Of a stretch of DNA of 38,453 nucleotides, positions 1-7,563 are shown piece after piece. Positions within the stretch are counted from its first letter, which is position 1. Each line of letters begins with the position of its first letter. The position numbers were made by a program, and so were the translations under genes. Where the stretch lies: positions 1 to 38,453 of the forward strand of contig JANYIW010000254.1 of the NCBI GenBank assembly GCA_025358645.1, in the 5' to 3' direction. Source of the DNA: Bacteroidales bacterium. GTDB lineage: Bacteria; Bacteroidota; Bacteroidia; Bacteroidales; VadinHA17. The notes under the pieces are model-generated. The model had not been told where the DNA came from and searched no databases. It saw nothing but the letters and a program-made list of their open reading frames with translations.

Positions 1-646
1 TATGTTTCAACAACTCTTCAACCGCTACAAAAAGTACCGATTTACTGACCTGATTGCCATGAGCCCCATCTTTCCAGTGTCGGACCGGACTTATTGTAAA
101 AACTACCTGTAATTGAGGAAAGAGTGAATGAAGTTTGTCAAGCTGTGCTGTCCATAAAGTCACTATTTCTTGTACTGTCAGCATTTTAGTTTCAAATTGT
201 TCAGAGGGTATTTTATGGCAGTTTGAGACAATCAGTCCTGATTTCTTCAATTTATAAACCCTTGCTGTTCCAAGTGTAATAAATAAAAATCGGGTCTGTT
301 TTAAAAAGTCAAATGCCTCTTTAGACCTTCTGTTAATCTTTTCAAGTATTACTACCGGATCGTCAGATGAAAAATCAGTGTAGTGATAGAAACTAAGCCA
401 TGTACCATCATAAAGATGAAGATCATCAATGAAAAATTCTCTTTCTTTTGTTATAGTATCCAGAGTATTGCAAACTGAGGCCGGATTGAATACTGCTCCG
501 GCAGGATTAATCATTACCGGCATACGACCTATCTCCATTTGAGATCCGATAGAGGAGGCAAAACATGAGCCTATGAACATGACCTGATCGCTATAGGTGA
601 TTTTAACCGGTGATGGTTCAATAGTAAATGTGGTTCTTAGTTCCAT
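1..646 (-). CDS. GSCFA-domain protein, 3' end cut by window edge
   Basis: This open frame has no stop before the left edge, so the ORF track missed it. Translated from the ATG at 646 it carries GSCFASSIG at residues 26-34 and later SPVRHWKDG followed by HGNQ, both hallmarks of the GSCFA family (Pfam PF08885). That family is common in Bacteroidetes and related to SGNH/GDSL-type hydrolases; its substrate is not established. No signal peptide is visible. About 215 residues are present and the C-terminal part is missing. It starts 21 bases after the stop of the hydrolase gene on the same strand, so the two are probably co-transcribed. Family assignment is firm; enzymatic activity is inferred only. 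Confidence 0.88.
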   Translation of the reverse strand, partial: MELRTTFTIEPSPVKITYSDQVMFIGSCFASSIGSQMEIGRMPVMINPAGAVFNPASVCNTLDTITKEREFFIDDLHLYDGTWLSFYHYTDFSSDDPVVILEKINRRSKEAFDFLKQTRFLFITLGTARVYKLKKSGLIVSNCHKIPSEQFETKMLTVQEIVTLWTAQLDKLHSLFPQLQVVFTISPVRHWKDGAHGNQVSKSVLFVAVEELLKH

Positions 647-667
647 GTCTCTTAAAGCTTTAACAAA

Positions 668-1489
668 TCAGGTCTGCTTCCTGTTTATCCAGTTCAATAT
701 ATATTTAAATACTTCGTCCCTGAATTGTTCATTATGTAACTCATGATAAGCTCCATCCCAGATTTTAAAGTCAACCATGTTTGTTTTTCCTGCAAATTCC
801 CGGCTACCCTCAGGGGAAGTAATCATATCATCACTCCCATGTATAATAAGTGTTGGAACTTTTAGTTCGGAAGCATGAGTAAGAGAATACTTTGCAGCGT
901 TCATTGCACCTGCAAAAAGGCTGACTGAAATTTTTCCATGAACAAGAGGATCTTTTTTGTAATTATCTACAATAGTCTTATCGTGAGATATATGATTTAC
1001 ATTTAATCCCGAAGACTGGATAAGTCCCGGAAGCACGTATTTCATTACAGAAGCCATCATTATTTTGATCTTCGGAGTTTCAAAAGAGAGTCGAAGCCAT
1101 GGAGAGGTGACTATTGCTCCTTCCACCTTTGGCTTTCTCCGTAAGAGATAGTCGAGGACTATGCCACCGCCCAGACTATGACCATAGATATAAACAGGGC
1201 ATCCCGGGAAAGTCTGATTGCAGCTTTTTAACAGGATATCAATCATCTCTCCAACAAGAGCGTAACTTTTTATATTACCTCGCCTTCCTTGTGATCGGCC
1301 ATGTCCGGGAAGATCTACGCCGAGAAAACCAATGCCCTCTTTTTTAAATAATTCTGCCCAGTATAAATATCGTTGAACATGTTCTCCAAGACCATGAACC
1401 AGGATTATTACTGCTTTTGTATTTTCGCCCGGGCTCTGAACCATCCCATTTAATATCTGTCCGTTGCTCAGCTTAATATTGAACTCCAT
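668..1489 (-). CDS. alpha/beta hydrolase, monoacylglycerol lipase / lysophospholipase-like
   Basis: This is a serine hydrolase of the Hydrolase_4 (monoglyceride lipase, PldB-like) group. Visible signs are the oxyanion-side motif VHGLGEHVQRY, the DLPGHGRSQG segment, the nucleophile elbow GHSLGG (Ser near residue 105), an acid-residue region IIHGSDDMITSP and a C-terminal His in AYHELHNE. Length (273 aa) is normal for the family. There is no signal peptide, so it is probably cytoplasmic and acts on acylglycerols or lysophospholipids; the substrate is inferred. The ORF track begins at a TTG at 1495, but an ATG two codons later is the more likely start and is used here. The GSCFA gene follows 21 bases downstream. 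The upstream spacer contains a phased TTAATC repeat array. Confidence 0.87.
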   Translation of the reverse strand: MEFNIKLSNGQILNGMVQSPGENTKAVIILVHGLGEHVQRYLYWAELFKKEGIGFLGVDLPGHGRSQGRRGNIKSYALVGEMIDILLKSCNQTFPGCPVYIYGHSLGGGIVLDYLLRRKPKVEGAIVTSPWLRLSFETPKIKIMMASVMKYVLPGLIQSSGLNVNHISHDKTIVDNYKKDPLVHGKISVSLFAGAMNAAKYSLTHASELKVPTLIIHGSDDMITSPEGSREFAGKTNMVDFKIWDGAYHELHNEQFRDEVFKYILNWINRKQT

Positions 1490-1552
1490 ACTCAATTTTT
1501 TTTAAAAATACTAAAGTTGATCAAATAATCCATATATGCTCAATACTGAATT

Positions 1553-1591
1553 TTAATTTATCCTTAATCAAACCTTAATCCCTTCTTAATC
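1553..1591 (+). promoter_or_regulatory. four 11-bp phased TTAATC direct repeats, likely regulator binding array
   Basis: TTAATT at 1553, then TTAATC at 1564, 1575 and 1586, each exactly 11 bp apart (hexamer plus 5-bp spacer). This geometry is that of PhoB/PhoP-type (OmpR-family) response-regulator boxes. The last copy lies 20 bp before a TAAATTTG box, where a -33 element would sit. The repeats are visible; the binding protein is inferred. Confidence 0.45.
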
Positions 1592-1611
1592 CCACCTCTT
1601 TTATTAATATT

Positions 1612-1619
1612 TAAATTTG
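1612..1619 (+). promoter_or_regulatory. possible -7 box (TAAATTTG) downstream of the TTAATC array
   Basis: Exact match to the Bacteroidetes TAnnTTTG -7 consensus, with no TTTG at the -33 position; the phased repeats take that place. It would give a leader of about 250 bases to the sigma gene. Such short boxes also occur by chance in AT-rich DNA. Confidence 0.3.
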
Positions 1620-1821
1620 TGTCAGATCAGTTTTTAATTAATAATAATTGTTTATGTCATCAAACCTAATTAGTAAAAAGTAACGAATATCTTAATATTT
1701 TAATTTATATAACATTTAGAACAGGATAAGCATTTCGATTATATTTAACTGAATATCAATATTATACAAATGCTCTTTATTTATAAACCAGATAGAATAT
1801 TACGATTTTAAGATATTAAGA

Positions 1822-1853
1822 TTTGCATATCTTTATTTATCTGTATAAATTTG
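1822..1853 (+). promoter_or_regulatory. promoter of the ECF sigma gene
   Basis: TTTG (1822-1825), a 20-bp spacer, then TAAATTTG (1846-1853), close to the Bacteroidetes primary sigma consensus TTTG-N19-20-TAnnTTTG. Transcription would begin roughly 20 bases before the ATG at 1879. Confidence 0.6.
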
Positions 1854-1878
1854 TTTCAACAATAAAAACCGAAGCGTT

Positions 1879-2385
1879 ATGACACAGTATGACTTTAATA
1901 ATAGCCTGATAGAAATGAAGACAAATCTTCAAAGATTTGCGATGAGCCTCACCTCCGATCGTGACAGCGCTCTGGATCTGGTACAGGATACTTATCTTAA
2001 AGCTATAACTTATAAAGATAAATTCGTCGATTACACCAATCTCAAAGCCTGGGTATTTACAATAATGAAAAATACTTTCATTAATAACTACAGGCGTAAT
2101 GTTAAGGAGAATACAATTATTGATGGGACACAGGATCTCTATTATATAAATCAGCCACACGACAAAGGCTTCATTTCGCCCGAGTCGAAATATGCAGAAG
2201 GTGAAATCGAAAATGCAATAAATTCCTTAAGTAATGAATTCAGGATCCCATTCAGGATGCATTTAGAAGGCTTTAAATATAAGGAGATTGCTGATGAGCT
2301 TGGACTAAAAATAGGAACAGTCAAAAGCAGAATCTTTTTTACACGTCAGAAATTAATGCTGATGTTAAAGGATTATAGCAGATAG
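1879..2385 (+). CDS. RNA polymerase ECF-type sigma-70 factor
   Basis: A 168-residue sigma factor with only regions 2 and 4. Region 2 shows LVQDTYLKA and AWVFTIMKNTFINNYRR (residues about 35-75). Region 4 shows FRMHLEGFKYKEIADELGL and a helix-turn-helix ending GTVKSRIFFTRQKL (about 130-165). This is the usual size for ECF factors. No anti-sigma gene lies next to it; an intrinsic terminator follows directly, so it is a single-gene unit. That suggests control through its own promoter rather than by a co-encoded anti-sigma. Its two upstream promoter-like boxes and the phased repeats may set its expression. It is not linked to the SusC/D locus 24 kb away. Class is firm; target genes are unknown. 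Confidence 0.93.
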   Translation: MTQYDFNNSLIEMKTNLQRFAMSLTSDRDSALDLVQDTYLKAITYKDKFVDYTNLKAWVFTIMKNTFINNYRRNVKENTIIDGTQDLYYINQPHDKGFISPESKYAEGEIENAINSLSNEFRIPFRMHLEGFKYKEIADELGLKIGTVKSRIFFTRQKLMLMLKDYSR

Positions 2386-2427
2386 GATTATTTTTCAGAT
2401 AAGTAGTTAGGTAGATTAGGATTAAGA

Positions 2428-2453
2428 AGGACTGAGCAATTCAGTCCTTTTTT
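2428..2453 (+). terminator. intrinsic terminator after the sigma factor gene
   Basis: Perfect 8-bp stem AGGACTGA / TCAGTCCT with a 5-base loop (GCAAT), running straight into a run of seven T. It lies 43 bases after the sigma stop codon. On the opposite strand the T run is poor, so it mainly serves the plus-strand gene. Confidence 0.85.
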
Positions 2454-2477
2454 ATTACTCTCACAATCACCCCGGCC

Positions 2478-3413
2478 CTATACTGAGGCAGCTTCAATAT
2501 TATCCATAAATCTGCAATAGGTTCTTCTCCCGATCACAGATTCCTCAAAAAGTTTCTTATAATCTTTCCTTGAAAGGTTTTTCCAGTTTTCAGCTGTCAT
2601 GAGCCCGACTTCCGCCGGGAGTTCAAATTCAGGAGTTTTATGAGGTTTTGAACTTTTATTCCATGGACATACTTCCTGACATTTATCACAACCAAAAACT
2701 CTCCCTTCCGATTTTACAGCCAGATCAACCGGAATCGGAGCTTTGGATTCAATAGTAAGATAAGCTAAGCACTTTCGGGTATTAATTGTTCTGTTATTGT
2801 TGATAGCTCCGGTAGGACATGAATCGATACATAACGTACAGGTTCCACAACTATCCTCCTCTGCAGGCTGATCATAATCAAAGTCAATATTAATAACGAT
2901 GACTCCCAGAAAGAAAAATGAGCCTATTTTCCTGTTTATCAATATTGAATGCTTACCAGGCCATCCCAAACCTGCTTCCCTGCCCCAGGCTTTTTCGAGA
3001 AGTGGTGCGGAATCAACATAAGATCTTCCTACAGCCTCAGGATGAATGCTTTTTATAAAGTCACGGATCTTATTGAGCTTTTCTCTGATAACATCGTGAT
3101 AATTAGCTCCATAAGCATATCGGGAAATCATAGGGATACCATTGCCTCCCTGTTTTTTCTCGGTATAATAATTTAACCCCGTAACTATAATTGATTTTGC
3201 ACCGGGAAAAAGAATCCGGGGGTCAAGTCTTTTTTCAATATTCTGACCCAGGTAGGTCATATCGCCATTCATACCTGTATAAGCCCATTTTGTTAAGATA
3301 TCTCTATGCTCATCGAGCGATCTTGCCCGGGCGATGCCACAGAGATCAAAGCCAATTTCTGCGGCATATTCTTTTATTAGCGTGGAAGAGGATTTATCAA
3401 CTAAAGTAGTCAT
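2478..3413 (-). CDS. queG: epoxyqueuosine reductase QueG
   Basis: Performs the last step of queuosine synthesis, reducing epoxyqueuosine in tRNA with a cobalamin cofactor and two [4Fe-4S] clusters. The sequence shows the YGANYHDV segment (about 101-108), YVDSAP with the likely catalytic Asp (134), GWPGKHS (150-156), a CGTCTLCIDSCP cluster motif (189-200) and a second CDKCQEVCPW (242-251). At 311 residues it is the short form, lacking the C-terminal HEAT repeat of longer homologues such as E. coli QueG. It is the last gene of the suf cluster, 11 bases after the sufT-like gene, so an Fe-S client enzyme appears to be co-transcribed with the machinery that makes its clusters. Confidence 0.95.
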   Translation of the reverse strand: MTTLVDKSSSTLIKEYAAEIGFDLCGIARARSLDEHRDILTKWAYTGMNGDMTYLGQNIEKRLDPRILFPGAKSIIVTGLNYYTEKKQGGNGIPMISRYAYGANYHDVIREKLNKIRDFIKSIHPEAVGRSYVDSAPLLEKAWGREAGLGWPGKHSILINRKIGSFFFLGVIVINIDFDYDQPAEEDSCGTCTLCIDSCPTGAINNNRTINTRKCLAYLTIESKAPIPVDLAVKSEGRVFGCDKCQEVCPWNKSSKPHKTPEFELPAEVGLMTAENWKNLSRKDYKKLFEESVIGRRTYCRFMDNIEAASV

Positions 3414-3424
3414 ATAAAATGAGT

Positions 3425-3745
3425 TTAGAGAAATCCAAGTTCAAGTTTAGCTTCATCGCTGAGCATACTCCTGTCCCATGGCGGATTGAATGTGAGTTTA
3501 AGATCACAATCTTTCACTCCTTTTGTACCACCCACCTTATATTTTACCTCCTCAAGCAACTCCTCTGCCATTGGGCAATTCGGCGCAGTCAGTGTCATAG
3601 TTATGTGTGCAATATGCTCATCATCGACATTGATATCATAGATTAATCCCAGATCATAAATATTCACTGGCATTTCCGGATCATAAATACCCTTTAGAAT
3701 TTCTCCAATCCTGGTTTCAATTTCCAATTGCTCATTCGGATCCAT
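3425..3745 (-). CDS. SufT-like MIP18/DUF59 Fe-S assembly protein
   Basis: A 106-residue protein of the MIP18 (DUF59, PaaD/SufT) family, which helps mature Fe-S proteins. Features seen are the family signature YDPEMPVNIYDLGLIYDI (residues about 21-38), LTAPNCPMAEEL with the conserved Cys, and a C-terminal FNPPWDRSMLSDEAK. It consists of the DUF59 domain alone with no fusion. It sits 9 bases after sufE and 11 before queG on the same strand, so it belongs to the SUF operon. SufT is the likely name, but related short DUF59 proteins exist and the exact role (carrier or maturation factor) is inferred from position and family. Confidence 0.87.
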   Translation of the reverse strand: MDPNEQLEIETRIGEILKGIYDPEMPVNIYDLGLIYDINVDDEHIAHITMTLTAPNCPMAEELLEEVKYKVGGTKGVKDCDLKLTFNPPWDRSMLSDEAKLELGFL

Positions 3746-3754
3746 AATGTAAAT

Positions 3755-4177
3755 TTACTTATTTTTTGCATTAAATGCCATCGCGTAAAGCTTCATCTGA
3801 CGTACCATTGAAAGCAATCCATTGGAACGGGTCGGAGAGAGGTTTTGCCTGAGTCCAATTTTATCTATAAAGTACAGATCGGTAGCTATTATTTCATCCG
3901 GAGTCCGGTTTGTCATTACTTTAATCAGAAGAGCTACAATTCCTCTTGTTATTATGGCATCGCTATCGGCGGTAAATGATATCAGTTTGCCATCATAAAC
4001 CGGATGGAGCCAAACCTTTGACTGACATCCCTCAATAAGAAAATCTTTTACTTTGTACTTCGGATCGATAACAGGCAAATCCTTCCCCAGATCGATCAGC
4101 AGGTTGTACTTATCCATCCAGTCGTCGAATAAAGAAAACTCCTCAATAATATTATCCTGTACTTCTTTAATTGTCAT
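3755..4177 (-). CDS. sufE: SufE sulfur acceptor protein
   Basis: Takes persulfide sulfur from SufS and passes it to the SufBCD scaffold in the cytoplasm. At 140 residues it has the usual SufE length. The active-site Cys is Cys51 in FLIEGCQSKVWL, matching the conserved position, and the helical segment IVALLIKVMTNRTPDEI is typical of the family. Spacing is 9 bases from the end of sufS and 9 to the sufT-like gene, so it is part of one transcript. The SufS/SufE pairing here, rather than SufS/SufU, agrees with the Cys51 motif. Confidence 0.94.
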   Translation of the reverse strand: MTIKEVQDNIIEEFSLFDDWMDKYNLLIDLGKDLPVIDPKYKVKDFLIEGCQSKVWLHPVYDGKLISFTADSDAIITRGIVALLIKVMTNRTPDEIIATDLYFIDKIGLRQNLSPTRSNGLLSMVRQMKLYAMAFNAKNK

Positions 4178-4186
4178 ATTATTTAT

Positions 4187-5404
4187 TTAGGCAAACATGC
4201 TTTTCACTTTTTCAATCCCATCAGCAAGAGTGTCAATTTCCTCTTTTGTATTATAGAAACAGAGGGAAGCCCGCACTGTTCCATCAATTCCAAAACGATC
4301 CATTACCGGTTGCGCACAATGAGTTCCGGTTCTGACAGCAATTCCCATTTTATCCAGAATCATACCTGTGTCATACTGGTGTATATCTTTAATATGAAAC
4401 GAAATAGTAGAAATCTTCTTTTCGGAATTCCCGTATATTTCTAATCCTTTTATTGTTGATAATCTTCCGGTTGCATAAATAAGAAGTTCTTTCTCCCTTA
4501 TTGCAATGTCCTCCCTGCCGATAACTGAAACATAATCGAGTGCGCTGGCCAGTCCTATCGCAGCTGGATAGTTCATTGTGCCTGCTTCAAATTTAAAAGG
4601 GAGTTCGTTATATGTAGTTTTTTCAAAAGTAACTTTATCCACCATATCGCCACCGCCCTGAAATGGAGGCATTTCTGAGAGCCATTTCTCTTTGCCATAT
4701 AACACACCAATTCCCGCCGGGCCATAAATCTTATGCCCTGAGAAAACATAAAAATCACAGTCCATTTCTTTCAGATCAACAATTCCATGTTGAATTCCCT
4801 GGGCGCCATCGATAAGTACCGGAATATTTATTGAATGAGCGGCTGTTATTATCTCTTTTAGCGGGAGAATTGTTCCAAGGGCATTGGATGCCTGAGTGAC
4901 AGATACCAGTCTGGTCCTGGATGACAGGAGTTTGTAGTATTCATCAAGCATTACTTCGCCATTGTCGTTTATAGGGATTATACGTAATACAGCGCCTCTC
5001 CTCTCGCACATCATCTGCCAGGGTACGATATTAGCATGGTGCTCAAGACGACTTAGGATTATCTCATCACCGGCCTTAATATATCGTTCACCGAAGGAGA
5101 ATGCAATTCCATTTATTGAACCTGTAGTCCCTGAAGTAAATACTACTTCTTCTCTTTTGTCTGCGTTTATGAAAGCCCTGACCTTTTCTCGTGCATTCTC
5201 GTAAGCCTCAGAAGACATGTCGCTTAAAAAGTGCACACCCCTGTGAATATTGCCATTGTACGACTTATATACCTCATCTACAGCATCAAGTACACAGTTT
5301 GGTTTCTGAGTGGTAGCCCCATTATCAAAATAAACAAGTGGTTTACCATAAACCTTCCGGCTGAGGATTGGAAAATCTGCTCTTATTTCATTTATTTCTT
5401 TCAT
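4187..5404 (-). CDS. sufS: cysteine desulfurase SufS
   Basis: PLP enzyme that removes sulfur from cysteine to give alanine and a protein-bound persulfide for Fe-S cluster assembly. Visible residues are the PLP lysine Lys225 in SGHKIYGPAG, EHHANIVPWQ (about 121-130), LIDGAQGIQHG (198-207) and the catalytic Cys363 in RTGTHCAQP. The short loop around this Cys is typical of group II (SufS/CsdA) desulfurases. Length (405 aa) is normal. It lies 12 bases after sufD and 9 before sufE. A 253-residue reverse-strand ORF over this gene and sufD is a shadow. Confidence 0.96.
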   Translation of the reverse strand: MKEINEIRADFPILSRKVYGKPLVYFDNGATTQKPNCVLDAVDEVYKSYNGNIHRGVHFLSDMSSEAYENAREKVRAFINADKREEVVFTSGTTGSINGIAFSFGERYIKAGDEIILSRLEHHANIVPWQMMCERRGAVLRIIPINDNGEVMLDEYYKLLSSRTRLVSVTQASNALGTILPLKEIITAAHSINIPVLIDGAQGIQHGIVDLKEMDCDFYVFSGHKIYGPAGIGVLYGKEKWLSEMPPFQGGGDMVDKVTFEKTTYNELPFKFEAGTMNYPAAIGLASALDYVSVIGREDIAIREKELLIYATGRLSTIKGLEIYGNSEKKISTISFHIKDIHQYDTGMILDKMGIAVRTGTHCAQPVMDRFGIDGTVRASLCFYNTKEEIDTLADGIEKVKSMFA

Positions 5405-5416
5405 AAGATTATCAGT

Positions 5417-6775
5417 TTATCCGCATTTTACCATACAACTTGCACATCTCGAAAGTTCTCCTTTCAGCCTTTGCATAACAAGGTTGTCCATCCTCTCACG
5501 AAGTGGTTCAATCTTAATATTTTGTATAACTTCATGAGCGAATCCGAACATAAGCATAAGCCTGGCCTCACGTTTATTTATCCCTCGCGACTGCAAATAA
5601 AACAGAGCATCATCGTTAAGCTGACCGATAGTTGCACCATGACTGCATTTTACATCATCAGCATATATCTCGAGTTGCGGTTTAGTATCCATTTTTGCAT
5701 CATCAGTAAGAAGGATGTTGTTATTCCTCTGGTAAGCAAGAGTACCCTGAGCATCCGGGCGGACGAAAATACGTCCATTAAAAGCTCCTGTCGACATATC
5801 ATCAAGAACTCCCTTAAACAACTGGTTACTTGTGCAATGAGGAAAAGCATGATCTACATTCACAAAATTATCGATATGCTGCCATTTATCACCCAGGAAC
5901 AAACCGTACGAATAGCTCTCTGCACCTTCACCTCCCAGGTAATGATAGGTACTGTTTCGTATAAGACCACCATGAAGGGTAATATTATTTGAAGAGGTGA
6001 CACTGTTCTTCTCCTGATGAATAAATGTATTGGTTATTTTACATGCATTATTATGTTCATTCTGTACTCTTATTATATCGAAATGAGCATTTTCACCCAC
6101 AAATACTTCTGTCACGGCATTTGTTAGAAATTTCTGCGGTGAAAGTGTGTGGTCGCAGATTATTATAGAGAAATTCGAATTTTTTTCTGCTATTATAAGA
6201 TTTCTGTGCTGATTGAACATATCGTCGTCAGATTGAACCAGGTTTACAACCTGAACAGGTTTGGTCAGAGTCACCCCTTCGGGGATATAAATAAAGACAC
6301 CATCCGAAGCCATTGCGGTATTAAGATGTATCAAACCGTCGGTTTCACTCTTTGCATACTTTCCAAAATGCTGTTCAAACTTGTCTGGAAATTTTATTGC
6401 AGCTTCGTTGAGACTACCAATCCATACACCGCCTGGCAATTGACGGAGTTTCTCGTTTAATGTAGGATAAAATCCATTCAATAAGACTACCCCATAAGTA
6501 TCAAGATCAGTTACCTCACAACGAAACTTCTCCGCCTTGATAAAATCAGAAGGGACAGGCATGAAATAGTTCTCGTAATCGTGGTTAAAAAAGATGTCGA
6601 GATTGGTGTATTTATAGGCTTCATTCTTCTTTGAAGGGATTCCCAATTCACTGAATTTTTCAAATGAGGAAGCCCGGAAAGTATTAATAAAGGGAGCGGA
6701 TATACTGGAAATCTTATCAATATTATCTTTATAAAGTCCGAGATATTTTTCTGTTATTTCAGATTTTCCGTTCAT
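5417..6775 (-). CDS. sufD: Fe-S scaffold protein SufD
   Basis: SufD is the partner of SufB in the SufBC2D scaffold on which new Fe-S clusters are built. The C-terminal half holds DVKCSHGATIGQLNDDALF, with the His that corresponds to the conserved SufD cluster-binding region, and the ending MVKCG. A beta-helical middle and the N-terminal helical region fit the family at 452 residues. The start codon overlaps the sufC stop by 4 bases (ATGA), so translation of the two is probably coupled. Paralogy with SufB is evident in the shared YLQSRGI versus YCNQRGI segment. Confidence 0.94.
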   Translation of the reverse strand: MNGKSEITEKYLGLYKDNIDKISSISAPFINTFRASSFEKFSELGIPSKKNEAYKYTNLDIFFNHDYENYFMPVPSDFIKAEKFRCEVTDLDTYGVVLLNGFYPTLNEKLRQLPGGVWIGSLNEAAIKFPDKFEQHFGKYAKSETDGLIHLNTAMASDGVFIYIPEGVTLTKPVQVVNLVQSDDDMFNQHRNLIIAEKNSNFSIIICDHTLSPQKFLTNAVTEVFVGENAHFDIIRVQNEHNNACKITNTFIHQEKNSVTSSNNITLHGGLIRNSTYHYLGGEGAESYSYGLFLGDKWQHIDNFVNVDHAFPHCTSNQLFKGVLDDMSTGAFNGRIFVRPDAQGTLAYQRNNNILLTDDAKMDTKPQLEIYADDVKCSHGATIGQLNDDALFYLQSRGINKREARLMLMFGFAHEVIQNIKIEPLRERMDNLVMQRLKGELSRCASCMVKCG

Positions 6776-7536
6776 GATGCTGCATTATTTTCAATCTCTT
6801 TTTTGATCCAGTCGTATCCTTTTTCTTCCAGTTCAAGGGCAAGTTCTTTACCTGCAGTTTTTACAATCCTTCCATCATAAAGAACATGAACCACATCCGG
6901 TACTATATAATCGAGAAGCCTCTGATAATGAGTTATTACAATGAAAGAATTATCAGGGCGTTTAAGTTTGTTTACTCCATTAGCGACAATACGCAAAGCA
7001 TCTATATCGAGTCCGGAATCTGTTTCATCAAGGATAGCAAGTTTTGGCTCCAGCATTGCCATTTGAAAAATCTCATTTTTCTTCTTTTCACCACCGGAAT
7101 ATCCCTCATTTACAGACCTGTTAGCAAGTTTTGAATCGATCTCCACAAGTTCTTTCTTATCTCGCATCATTTTAAGAAAATCAGATGCTGACAGAGGATC
7201 AAGACCTTTATGCTTACGATGTTCATTAACAGCAGTTTTCATGAAGTTTACCATACTCACCCCTGGAATTTCAATGGGATACTGAAATCCCAGGAATATT
7301 CCTTCTTTTGCTCTGTCTTCCGGCGCCATTTCCAGAAGATTTTTTCCTAAATATGTAACTGTTCCTTCGGTTATCTCCACAAATTCCCTGCCGGCCAGAA
7401 CTGCTGCAAGAGTGCTCTTTCCTGATCCGTTGGGTCCCATTATTGCATGGATCTCACCTGGTTTAACATCAAGACTTATTCCTTTTAAAATACTCTTACC
7501 TCCGATTGAGGCTTTTAAATTATTAATAATCAACAT
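6772..7536 (-). CDS. sufC: Fe-S assembly ABC ATPase SufC
   Basis: Cytoplasmic ABC ATPase that drives conformational change of SufB-SufD during cluster assembly; it is not a transporter. Walker A GPNGSGKST lies at 34-42, the signature YSGGEKKKNEI follows in the middle, and Walker B with D-loop is LAILDETDSGLD. The ABC signature form SGGEKKKNE is typical of SufC and separates it from import ATPases. 254 residues, normal length. It starts 27 bases after the sufB stop and overlaps sufD by 4 bases. Confidence 0.97.
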   Translation of the reverse strand: MLIINNLKASIGGKSILKGISLDVKPGEIHAIMGPNGSGKSTLAAVLAGREFVEITEGTVTYLGKNLLEMAPEDRAKEGIFLGFQYPIEIPGVSMVNFMKTAVNEHRKHKGLDPLSASDFLKMMRDKKELVEIDSKLANRSVNEGYSGGEKKKNEIFQMAMLEPKLAILDETDSGLDIDALRIVANGVNKLKRPDNSFIVITHYQRLLDYIVPDVVHVLYDGRIVKTAGKELALELEEKGYDWIKKEIENNAAS

Positions 7537-7563
7537 AATAATATACTTGTAAAAAAATTTATT

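Larger units (their letters stand above)
1490..1878. other. gene-free divergent spacer between hydrolase and sigma factor
   Basis: About 390 bases, strongly AT-rich, with no convincing ORF or RNA gene. It holds four TTAAT(C/T) hexamers at exact 11-bp spacing (1553-1591), a TAAATTTG box 20 bases further on (1612-1619), and a promoter just before the sigma gene (1822-1853). Nothing recognisable is seen between about 1670 and 1820. Confidence 0.6.

Noticed and set aside
1837-2160. 107-residue minus-strand ORF over the sigma gene
   Set aside because: Antisense to the well-supported ECF sigma factor; no recognisable features.
5231-5992. 253-residue plus-strand ORF
   Set aside because: It lies antisense across sufS and sufD, both unmistakable, and its translation shows no domain or sensible composition. 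It is a shadow frame.
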